64,000 bases of DNA, from NCBI RefSeq assembly GCF_012489685.1, contig NC_080041.1:27703780-27767779 (forward strand), written 5' to 3'. A model generated the notes under the pieces. That model searched no databases, was not told the origin of the DNA, and saw only the letters and a list, made by a program, of their open reading frames with translations. Positions within the stretch are counted from its first letter, which is position 1. Every line of letters starts with the position of its first letter. This document shows, one piece after another, positions 10,101 through 18,886 of the stretch. The DNA comes from Lotus japonicus (taxonomy: Eukaryota; Streptophyta; Magnoliopsida; Fabales; Fabaceae). A program made the translations under genes and the position numbers.

Positions 10101-10200
10101 CTCGGAATATACGCCTTTCTCCCGTCATGTGACGCGAGCATCCACTGTCCAGATACCATGATTGGTGTTTCAGTGGAGCTATCAAGGATATCTGCAACAT
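7176..10200 (-). pseudogene. SIRE copy A pol (protease-integrase-RT-RNase H), inactivated
   Basis: The frame is open from 10200 with the aspartic protease motif [13 protein letters not shown], the HRRLGH...C-x2-C GAG-pre-integrase finger, the integrase core ([16 protein letters not shown]), RT with YVDDIIFGS, and RNase H with ADYAGD. It is broken by TAA at 9223-9225 (CAA in B/C), TAA at 8605-8607 (GAA in B/C), and an 80-bp deletion near 7374 that removes the RNase H strand carrying CDNTAA and shifts frame. The C-terminal part after the deletion (7364-7176) is preserved. In life it would be processed to the enzymes of reverse transcription and integration. Confidence 0.93.
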
Positions 10201-12022
10201 AGATAATCTTGTCCTTAGGTACCCACTTTTTGGGTCCTCTCTTGTTAGTTACCCCAGAGGTTCTGATCACCTTGGGTTTCTCAACATGATATTTAAAAGG
10301 AATATTTGCATGATATTTACTCATAGAGAAAGATCCCTTTTTAAGAGGGTTTTTAGCAACTTTAGCAGGTACAGGATCAGGCAATATGGTACCAGAGGGA
10401 ACAAAGCATTCATACAAGGATTTAGCTTTAGACACAGAGGGCTCATTTCTAATTGGTTTAGAATAGCCAATGCCATGCATTCCATTTCTGCTTACGCCAT
10501 AGATCATTGAAGCCATTAAGCTTCTATCCACGCTTTTAGCTAGGAATCATTGAAAAGACTTTTCATACTTAGATTCATTTCTACAATCAGAGGCATCACA
10601 GGCAACAATTTCTTCTAACTTAGCAATCTGGTTCTTAAGCACAGAGTTAGAATTGATCAAGGCATGATTATCATTTTTCAAATCAGAAATAATTTTCTCA
10701 TGTTCAGAAGGAGTCTTGGAAACAGCAGATAAGTTCTTTTTCAGCTTCTTATGCTTAGACAATAAGGAGTTATACTTATCCATAATATCAGACAATGCAT
10801 GTTTCAGTTCAGAGGTAGAGAAAGAAGCGAATACCTCATTTTCATCGTCTGAGTTAGGATTTCCTTCTGATTCTGAGTCAGAGTCAACAGCTCCCTTTGA
10901 CTCTGCTTCCTTGTCTTTGAGTCCTTGGACTTCACCATCAGAGTCAATAGCCATGAGTCCTTGGACTTCACCATCAGAGTCAACATCCTCTGACTCTGAT
11001 TCATCAAATTTCACCATCAGACTCTTCTTTGTCTTGAAGTGCTTCTTTGGCTTCTTGTCCTTCTTCAACTTTGGACAGTCACTTTTGTAGTGCCCTGATT
11101 CTTTGCACTCAAAGCATGTGACTTCCTTAAGTGAGGACTTCTTCTGACCTGAGGATTCAGACTTTCCTTTTGCCTTTCCAGAGCCTTTGTATTTGCTCTG
11201 CCTGTGCTTCCAGATGCGATTGAGTCTCTTGGAGATCAGAGTCAGCTCATCTTCATCAGAATCTTCTGATGCTTCTTCAGATTCCTCTTCTTCAGCTTGA
11301 AGAGCTTTTGACTTCTCAACCTTAGCCTTTTCAGATTTAGATTTCAAGGCTATGGACTTTTTCCTCAGATCTTGCATCTCTGAGCGCTTCAGCTCATGGC
11401 AATTCAAAATGCTGATGAGTTCTTCTAAACTCATATTCTCAACGTCTCTTGTGAGCTCTATTGAAGTCACTAAAGGCATCCAACTTTCAGGAAGACACCT
11501 GATGACCCTTATGACATGATCTTTTGTTGTGTAGCTCTTGTTGAGAGGTCGTATGCCAGCTACAAGCAGCTGAAATCTGGAGAACATTTCTTCAATGGAC
11601 TCATTTGGCTCCATGATGAAGGATTCATACTTTTGGATCAAAGACAATGCCTTTGATTCTTTGACTTTCTTGTTTCCTTCATGAGACATCTTCAGAGATT
11701 CGAAAATGCCTTTCGCAAACTCACGATCTGTAATCTTCAGGTACTCTTCATAGGAAATAGCACTTAGAAGAATTGCTCTTGCTTTGTGATGTTGTGAGTA
11801 CAGCTTCTTTTGATCTGCAGTCATCTCTGACCTTGGGATCTTCTTGCCATCTGCATCAACTGGACGCTCGTAGCCATCCACAATAATATCCCAGAGATTT
11901 GCATCGAAACCCAGAAAGAAACTTTCCAGTCTATCTTTCCAATATTCGAACCTTTGACCGTCGAACATAGGAGGCTTTGCATTGTAACCATCTCTTTGAG
12001 TTTCACTGGTGGTGGCAACCAT
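10088..12022 (-). pseudogene. SIRE copy A gag (one nonsense codon)
   Basis: The ATG at 12020-12022 lies about 60 bp after the PBS. The first ~210 residues form a UBN2-type Gag domain (FDGQRFEYWKDRLESF), followed by an acidic Ser/Glu-rich hinge and a CFECKESGHYKSDC zinc knuckle (near 11080-11120). A Lys-rich region and a tail overlapping the start of pol follow. The single defect is TGA at 10547-10549 where the other copies have AGA. The frame then stays open to 10088. A duplicated GLMAIDSDGEVQ-type segment near 10920-10980 is specific to this copy. Relative to gag, pol lies in the +1 frame. Confidence 0.9.
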
Positions 12023-12080
12023 TGTTTTTCACACCGGCCCGGATCACTGAACACTGTTAGGTGTGGTAATCAGAACTTGC

Positions 12081-12092
12081 GCTCTGATACCA
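12081..12092 (-). promoter_or_regulatory. Primer binding site, SIRE copy A
   Basis: Minus strand TGGTATCAGAGC, complementary to the 3' end of plant initiator tRNA-Met, two bases inside the 5' LTR. Minus-strand cDNA synthesis starts here. Confidence 0.95.
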
Positions 12093-12094
12093 AT

Positions 12095-13305
12095 TGAAGG
12101 TATGAAAAACGGTAGAAAGGGGGGGGGGGTTTGAATAACGTTTTCAGTATAAAACTTCCACCTTAAAGATTTTGGCAAATCTTTCGAGAACTTAAGTGCT
12201 AAAGATAAGAGATAGAAAAGCACACAAGGATTTTATCCTGGTTCACTTGATAAATCACTCAAGCTACTCCAGTCCACCCGTTAAGGTGATTTCTTCCTTC
12301 TTAGAATGAAGGCAATCCACTAATCAGGTAAGAGTTACAACTGCACTTGAAACCTACAAGTGACTAACAATTACACTGACTTAGCTCACACTAAGATTCA
12401 CTCTCTTAGTCTTCTCTAGGATCCGATCAGCCTTGATCTCCTAAAGGAACTAAACAAACTGTTTATCAAAGAATTGTTTACAAGAGATTTGCTTCTAAAA
12501 AGCTAATAGTAAACTCAATGAATTTCAGATGAAAGAAAGCTTAGAAGAATTTAAGTTTGTCTTGCGCGAATGTGAATGCTTCTAGCCGTTTCTTTCAGTC
12601 TTCAGTCTCTATATATACTCCAAGGATTAGGGTTGAGCGTTGCATGGGAAATGCTACCGTTGGAGGGCAGTTCTGGAAAATCCAGCTTCTGCTGTGTCTG
12701 AGACTGTTAGGTAGGTCGTCAGGGAGGTACAGTTGCTTTTGTACTTGGATAGCGACTTGACCTTTAAACCTAGGAGACTTCTGATCAGGGGAATGCTTCA
12801 TATTGGAACTTGTGAAGCCGGTTGATCAGAGTCAGAGGGAAAGCCCAGATCCTCTGACCATTGTTTCTTCTGATTCTGAACTCAGAGGGAAGAACATGGT
12901 CTTCAGAGTATCTTGCTTCTGGACAACAGAATTTCACTAATCAGCTTCTGGATCTTCAGAGTCTTCTACAGCATCAGAATATCTGAGCCTTCAGTGTTTC
13001 TTGGTTATTAGACTTTCTGGATCTTCAGAGCTTCTAGTGACTGAGTCCACATCAGAGTTTGTATAACTTCAGAACTTCTGAAGCTTTTCCACTGTTCATA
13101 CTGAACATGGTGAATGCGAAAGCGTTGCTTGGGTTGCTCTTTATACACAGTGCTTCTGATTTGTGTGAGATTGAGTTGAGGTCAGAGCCTGTAAATAGCA
13201 CACTCAGAAAAACACGTTAGAGTACCACAATTGTTCATATCAAAAGGTTAACTTGTAATCATCAAAACATAGAGTTGTACTACTAGATCAAAACTTGATC
13301 TTACA
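12095..13305 (-). repeat. 5' LTR of SIRE copy A (1,211 bp)
   Basis: Direct repeat of 1245-2453, with TG...CA ends and an 11-base G run near the left end. The U3 (right) part carries the near-palindrome of CTTCAGAAsTTCTGAAG type around 13067-13087 and many TCTGAAG/CAGAAG repeats. The TATA element lies near 12610 (complement). Confidence 0.93.
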
Positions 13306-13671
13306 GCTGTCAGCTTTAAGGAAGCAAAAGTTTCTTCTGGTAAGGCTCAAGTTGCAGCGATGAAAGAAGACTTCAAGAAATTTACTGCTAGGAAGGTTTT
13401 GATTGCAGATGAAATTTCTGATGTCGACACTAAACTTGAGGAGCTGCATCGAGAGATTGCCAAGTTGGAGAAAAGGCGAGCTGATTTGGTCGAGGAAGGC
13501 CCTGCTGTGAAAGCTCAGTTGGATGCGCTTACTAAGGAGTCCAAGGCTCTGATCATCTCGACAAAGGATGTTATTAAGGAGTTGGAGATTGACCAGGCCG
13601 TGAAGAAGGATCTCGATGCCAAGATTGCCGCCTTTGCTGATCGCTTGAATTCTTTTAAATTTCTGCTTTAG
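13306..13671 (+). pseudogene. C-terminal part of the Tat antisense ORF
   Basis: Continues the frame of 732-1244 across SIRE copy A: joined after the target site, the codons read V-G-Q-T-V-S-F-K-E without a break. It encodes a Lys/Glu/Ala-rich helical tail (KLEELHREIAKLEKRRADL is a clear heptad pattern), surely a coiled coil, ending at TAG 13669-13671. The function is unknown. Homologous proteins in other Tat elements are treated as transposon-encoded extra proteins. Separation from its N-terminus by a 12-kb insertion makes it non-functional here. Confidence 0.65.
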
Positions 13672-14181
13672 GACTTTCTCTTATCAATATGTAATGATGG
13701 CACTATTCTAACCATGGCTTTCGATGCCGATTTGCATGTAATATTTCGACAATGGTTCTGGCACGTAGGCCATATAATTTGACGTTTAATTTGCCAAGTC
13801 TTTTCAGTTTCCACTATGCATTTATTCTGACGGCTATTCACTTATTGTTGCGCCGTTCAAACTCCATTGCACCCCCTTACGTAGTCGTTGCTTGGTTTCT
13901 GGGAAATAAGCCAATTTATTGCAATCTTATACCACGTTTTCTTGATTCAATGTAAGTCTTTGTTCATTAAAGGCCAAAGCTATTTACGATGGTAGTGGTA
14001 ATTTACATGGCCTGTAACCATAAGATAAAGAGTTGGCAACTGATTGCCACTAATTAATGCACTCCTTTGTTGTTATACTATAAATAGAGCGTTTTTGGTT
14101 ACTTCTCTTCAGTAACTTTTTCAGACTCTCCCTTGCTTCTTTTCCAGAATTCCTTCCCTGCTCTTACAAACCCCTTCAGCC
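13672..14181 (+). promoter_or_regulatory. Promoter region of the Tat small antisense ORF
   Basis: 510 bp without coding potential on either strand. TATA box CTATAAATAG at 14078-14087 lies 95 bp before the ATG at 14182. The leader between them is CT-rich, as in plant mRNAs. The layout suggests the small antisense ORF is transcribed separately from the larger one. Confidence 0.55.
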
Positions 14182-14667
14182 ATGGCTAGCCGTCGTGTTC
14201 TTAACCAAATCCGGGGCTTGGCCTTTGATCAGGACCTATTTTGGGAGTTGCACTCTTCTCTTTCTTTGGCTGAAGAGCTTACTGGGCTCATTAACCAGCT
14301 TCTTTCGAGGAATATTATTGCCTCGGTAAAAACTCCTCTTCAGGAGTTTTTGAGCCTTCTGCATGAAGCTGTACCCCTATATGAAGAACACCGAGAGCTT
14401 ACTGCTCGAGTGTTCTTTGCTGAACACCAAATTGATGAGAAGATGGAGGAATTTGAAGCGTTGAAGGCTGCTCTGAACCAAGCGGACCCTGAGGGGAATG
14501 TGGGAGCTCTGAAAGCCTTAGTGGACAAGCTTTCTACCACCGCCCGTGAAGAGCTGGATATTCGACAGGAGAAATCGCGACTGGAAACCCAACAAGAAGA
14601 TGTCTTAAGACGCATGGAGCCTCTTAGGGCCAGATACGATAGTTATAGGACCAATCCTCCCTTTTAA
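14182..14667 (+). CDS. Tat-element antisense ORF, 161-aa coiled-coil protein
   Basis: An intact ORF opposite to gag-pro-pol, tail to tail with the end of pol (80 bp gap). The ATG context is CAGCCATGGC, a good plant initiation context, and AATAAA lies at 14705-14710. The protein begins MAS, has GLAFDQDLF at residues 12-20 and PLQEFLSLL at 52-60, a Leu/Glu-rich helix throughout, and ends NPPF. The same landmarks at nearly the same residue numbers (AF..DLF, ELT, LL at 40-41, L-x-E-F-L at 53-57, PPF end) occur in the 130-aa antisense ORF of the SIRE copies. I infer a common origin. No known catalytic motif is visible. It could be a capsid- or silencing-related accessory protein, but there is no evidence for either. 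Confidence 0.7.
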   Translation: MASRRVLNQIRGLAFDQDLFWELHSSLSLAEELTGLINQLLSRNIIASVKTPLQEFLSLLHEAVPLYEEHRELTARVFFAEHQIDEKMEEFEALKAALNQADPEGNVGALKALVDKLSTTAREELDIRQEKSRLETQQEDVLRRMEPLRARYDSYRTNPPF

Positions 14668-14746
14668 AGTTTCTTTGCCATAGTTGTAATGCTCCATTCT
14701 AATTAATAAAACATTCGAGTTTGGCAATTTATTCTCTTTTACTTCC

Positions 14747-14921
14747 TTATTCGATGTTTATTTCATGCACTGTTGGCTTATACGTTTTTAAGTATTTGCC
14801 ATTTATCGTCATTTGTCGATTTCGACCTCCTAATTCCTTAATCGAATAAGCGTTGTTTAGAAGTACTTTCTCGACTGCGAAAGGGCCTTCCCAGTTCGGA
14901 GCCCACTTTCCACAATGAACA
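14747..14921 (-). pseudogene. C-terminal remnant of Tat pol (integrase end)
   Basis: Minus-strand reading gives HCGKWAPNWEGPFAVEKV and then a segment ending before TAA at 14747-14749. The KWAPNWEGP motif is the conserved end of Ty3/gypsy integrase/pol. It directly follows the end of the protease domain in a different frame (junction near 14921-14930), so RT, RNase H and the integrase core have been deleted. This proves the element is a deletion derivative of an autonomous one. Confidence 0.75.
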
Positions 14922-15689
14922 ATGTGGAACGGGCTACCGTTCCTATGGTTATGTTCAACATAATTGCTCCTAAGGAAGAACCTGTTTTCCCTTCATAATC
15001 GGAAAGTACCATGTCGTGAGGGATTAGGTCTGCTTTAGTTTTGCCCAGCTTCTTGAGCATAAACTTAGGCATTAAATTGATTGTGGCCCCTCCGTCGACA
15101 AGGACTTTATTGACTCCTTTTTCGTCGACTTTGGCCCAAACGAATAGCGGCTTCAAATGGCTTTTCATCTGCTCCGTTGGTCTCTGGAAAATAGCTCTTT
15201 CGTCTTCGACGGATCCTTTTTGCATCACGTAGTAGCACAAGGGGTTATCATCTGGCTCTTCTTCGTCGTAGTAGTCTTCTTCACTCTCGGTGACCTCTGA
15301 GATTCTGTCGAATTCAGCGGGTAAGATAGACACTATGCAGATGATGTTAAGGTCTTCCCCATCACTGTCATCGAAATCCTCTAACATGTCTTCATCCTCA
15401 TCTTCGACAACATCTTTGCCCTTTTCTTTGGCTGGGTTCTCTGGCACGATTGCTACCTGTTTGATGGCGTGGTCTAGCTGGTTGATAATCGACGCCACAC
15501 TAGGCTCATTTCGAGGGTTGTCTTCTGGCTTTATGTCCCATAGTGAACGGAACTCGCCACCTCTTTCTCTTTCAGCTTTTCTCTTCCTCAGGAAACGTCT
15601 GAACTGAGTTCTGGTCATTTGTTCAGGAGCGTACTAGTTCCCACAACCATAGGAGTAGCTTCGCGACACGCGAGAATTGTTGATGAAAA
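14922..15689 (-). pseudogene. Tat gag-pro: protease domain, 5' side cut by SIRE copy B
   Basis: Minus-strand frame with TQFRRFLRKRKAERE near the start, a Glu/Asp-rich linker (EDEDEDMLEDFDDSDGED) and then a retropepsin-like domain with VLVDGGATINLMP. The usual D-T/S-G is D-G-G here, a variant common in plant Tat-type proteases. An in-frame TAG lies near 15636, and a one-base discrepancy exists at the SIRE boundary. The open stretch downstream of ATG 15618 reads to 14857, but protease similarity ends at about 14922 where the pol remnant starts in another frame. The preceding Gag part lies on the other side of SIRE copy B at 27790. Confidence 0.75.
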
Positions 15690-16903
15690 TGTAAGATCAA
15701 GTTTTGATCTAGTAGTACAACTCTATGTTTTGATGATTACAAGTTAACCTTTTGATATGAACAATTGTGGTACTCTAACGTGTTTTTCTGAGTGTGCTAT
15801 TTACAGGCTCTGACCTCAACTCAATCTCACACAAATCAGAAGCACTGTGTATAAAGGGTAACCCAAGCAACGCTTTCGCATTCACCATGTTCAGTATGAA
15901 CAGTGGAAAAGCTTCAGAAGTTCTGAAGCTATACAAACTCTGATGTGGACTCAGTCGCTAGAAGCTCTGAAGATCCAGAAGTTCTGATAACCAAGAAACA
16001 CTGAAGGTTCAGATGTTCTGATGGTGTAGAAGACTCTGAAGATCCAGAAGCTGAATAGTGGAAACTCTGAAGTCCAGAAGCAAGAAACTCTGAAGGCCAT
16101 GTTCTTCCCTCTGAGTTCAGAATCAGAAGATACAATGGTCAGAGGATCTGTGCTTTCCCTCTGACTCTGATCAACCGGCTTCACAAGTTCCAATATGAAG
16201 TATTCCCCTGATCAGAAGTCTCCTAGGTTAAAAGGTCAAGTCGCTATCCAAGTACAAAAGCAAGTGTACCTTCCTGACGACCTACCTAACGTTCTCAGCC
16301 ACAGCAGAAGCTGGATTTTCCAGAACTGCCCTCCAACGGTAGCATTTCCCATGCAACGCTCAACCCTAATCCTTGGAGTATATATAGAGGCTGAAGATTG
16401 AAAGAAGCGGTTAGAAAAAAACACATATACGCGCAAGACATATTCAAAATATTCTAAGCTTTCTTTCATCTGAAATTCATTGTGTTTACTATTAGCTTTT
16501 TAGAAGCAAATCTCTTGTAAACAATTCTTTGATAAACAATTTGTTTATTTCCTTTAGGAGATCAAGGTTGATCGGATCCTAGAGAAGACTAAGAGAGTGA
16601 ATCTTAGTGTGAGCTAAGTCAGTGTAATTGTTAGTCACTTGTAGGTTTCAAGTGCAGTTGTAACTCTTACCTGATTAGTGGATTGCCTTCATTCTAAGAA
16701 GGAAGAAATCACCTTAACGGGTGGACTGGAGTAGCTTGAGTGATTTATCAAGTGAACCAGGATAAAATCCTTGTGTGCTTTTCTATCTCTTATCTTTAGC
16801 ACTTAAGTTCTCGAAAGATTTGTCAAAATCTTTAACGTGGAAGTTTTGTTCTGAAAACGTTATTCAAACCCCCCCCCCCTTTCTACCGTTTTTCATACCT
16901 TCA
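15690..16903 (+). repeat. 5' LTR of SIRE copy B (1,214 bp)
   Basis: TGTAAGATC start and ACCTTCA end. U3 contains a perfect inverted repeat with 10-bp arms and one central base (15910-15930, AGCTTCAGAA / TTCTGAAGCT) and a series of CTGAAG...CCAGAAG repeats (15960-16100). TATA box GTATATATAGAGG lies at 16377-16389. An 11-C run lies just before the 3' end. Confidence 0.95.
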
Positions 16904-16905
16904 AT

Positions 16906-16917
16906 TGGTATCAGAGC
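16906..16917 (+). promoter_or_regulatory. Primer binding site, SIRE copy B
   Basis: TGGTATCAGAGC, two bases after the 5' LTR, complementary to initiator tRNA-Met. Confidence 0.95.
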
Positions 16918-16975
16918 GCAAGTTCTGATTACCACACCTAACAGTGTTCAGTGATCCGGGCCGGTGTGAAAAACA

Positions 16976-18886
16976 ATGGCTGCCACCACCAGTGAAACTC
17001 AAAGAGATGGTTACAACGCAAAGCCTCCTATGTTCGATGGTCAAAGGTTCGAATATTGAAAAGATAGACTGGAAAGTTTCTTTCTAGGTTTCGATGCAGA
17101 TCTCTGGGATATTATTGTGGATGGCTATGAGCGTCCAGTTGATGCAGATGGCAAGAAGATCCCAAGGTCAGAGATGACTGCAGATCAAAAGAAGCTGTAC
17201 TCACAACATCACAAAGCAAGAGCAATTCTTCTAAGTGCTATTTCGTATGAGGAGTACCAGAAGATTACAGATCGTGAGTTTGCTAAAGGCATTTTTGAAT
17301 CTCTGAAGATGTCTCATGAAGGAAACAAGAAAGTCAAAGAATCAAAGGCATTGTCTTTGATCCAAAAGTATGAATCCTTCATCATGGAGCCAAATGAGTC
17401 CATTGAAGAAATGTTCTCCAGATTTCAATTGCTTGTAGCTGGCATACGACCTCTCAACAAGAGCTACACAACAAAAGATCATGTCATAAGGGTCATCAGG
17501 TGTCTTCCTGAAAGTTGGATGCCTTTGGTGACTTCAATAGAGCTCACGAGAGACGTTGAGAATATGAGTTTAGAAGAACTCATCAGCATTTTGAAATGCC
17601 ATGAGCTGTAACGCTCAGAGATGCAAGATCTGAGGAAAAAGTCCATAGCCTTGAAATCCAAATCTGAAAAGGCTAAGGTTGAGAAGTCAAAGGCTCTTCA
17701 AGCTGAAGAAGAAGAATCTGAAGAAGCATCAGAAGATTCTGATGAAGATGAGCTGACTCTGATCACCAAGAGACTCAACCGCATCTGGAAGCACAGGCAG
17801 AGCAAGTTCAAAGGCTCTAGAAAGGCAAAAGGAAAGTATGAGTCCTCAGGCCAGAAGAAGTCTTCAATCAAGGAAGTCACATGTTTTGAGTGCAAAGAAT
17901 CTGGGCACTACAAAAGTGATTGTCCAAAGTTGAAGAAAGACAAGAAGCCAAAGAAGCACTTCAAGACGAAGAAGAGTCTGATGGTGACATTTGATGAATC
18001 AGAGTCAGAGGATGTTGACTCTGATGGTGAAGTCCAAGGACTCATGGCAATTGTCAAAGACAAGGAAGCAGAGTCAAAGGAAGCTGTTGACTCTGACTCA
18101 GAATCAGAAGGAGATCCTAACTCAGACGATGAAAATGAGGTATTTGCTTCTTTCTCTACCTCTGAACTGAAACATGCTTTGTCTGATATCATGGATAAGT
18201 ATAACTCTTTATTGTCTAAGCATAAAAAGTTGAAAAAGAACTTATCTGCTGTCTCCAAGACTCCTTCTGAACATGAGAAAATTATTTCTGATTTGAAAAA
18301 TGAAAATCATGCTTTGGTAAATTCTAACTCTGTGCTTAAGAACCAGATTGCTAAGTTAGAAGAAATTGTTGCCTGTGATGCCTCTGATTGTAGAAATGAA
18401 TCTAAGTATGAAAAGTCTTTTCAAAGATTCCTAGCTAAAAGCGTGGATAGAAGCTTAATGGCTTCAATGATCTATGGCGTAAGCAGAAATGGAATGCATG
18501 GCATTGGCTATTCTAAACTAATTAGAAATGAGCCTTCTGTGTCTAAAGCTAAATCCTTGTATGAATGCTTTGTTCCCTCTGGTACCATATTGCCTGATCC
18601 TGTACCTGCTAAAATTGCTAAAAACCCTCTTAAAAAGGGATCTTTCTCTATGACTAAATATCATGCAAATATTCCTTTAAAATATTATGTTGAGACACCC
18701 AAGGTGATCAGAACCTCTGGGGTAACTAACAAAAGAGGACCCAGAAAGTGGGTACCTAAGGACAAGATTATCTATGTTGCAGATATCCTTGATAGCTCCA
18801 CTGAAACACCAATCATGGTATCTGGACAGTGGATGCTCGCGTCACATGACGGGAGAAAAGCGTATGTTCCGAGAGCTGAAACTTAA
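16976..18886 (+). pseudogene. SIRE copy B gag (two nonsense codons)
   Basis: The ATG at 16976 has an ACAATGG context. The frame is single up to 18886, with a UBN2-type Gag domain, an acidic hinge (EEEESEEASEDSDEDE), the zinc knuckle CFECKESGHYKSDC (17882-17923), and a second acidic Ser/Asp block. It ends with a tail that overlaps pol by 113 bp. Stops: TGA at 17057-17059 (TGG in A and C) and TAA at 17609-17611 (a Lys codon in A). No frameshift. Role: capsid/nucleocapsid of the virus-like particle. Copy B therefore cannot make full Gag, although its pol is open. Confidence 0.9.

Larger units (their letters stand above)
1245..13305 (-). mobile_element. SIRE/Sirevirus Ty1-copia element, copy A (12,061 bp)
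   Basis: A complete minus-strand element bounded by TG...CA LTRs (12095-13305 and 1245-2453). The PBS (12081-12092) is complementary to initiator tRNA-Met. The flanks are ACTGT (1240-1244) and GCTGT (13306-13310), a 5-bp target duplication with one mismatch. Deleting the element restores an open frame in the host antisense ORF, so the insertion site is secure. Gene order is gag, pol, envelope-like ORF, antisense small ORF, PPTs. Nonsense codons in gag and pol and an 80-bp deletion in RNase H make it defective. It differs from copies B/C at many positions and so is a separate insertion. Confidence 0.93.
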
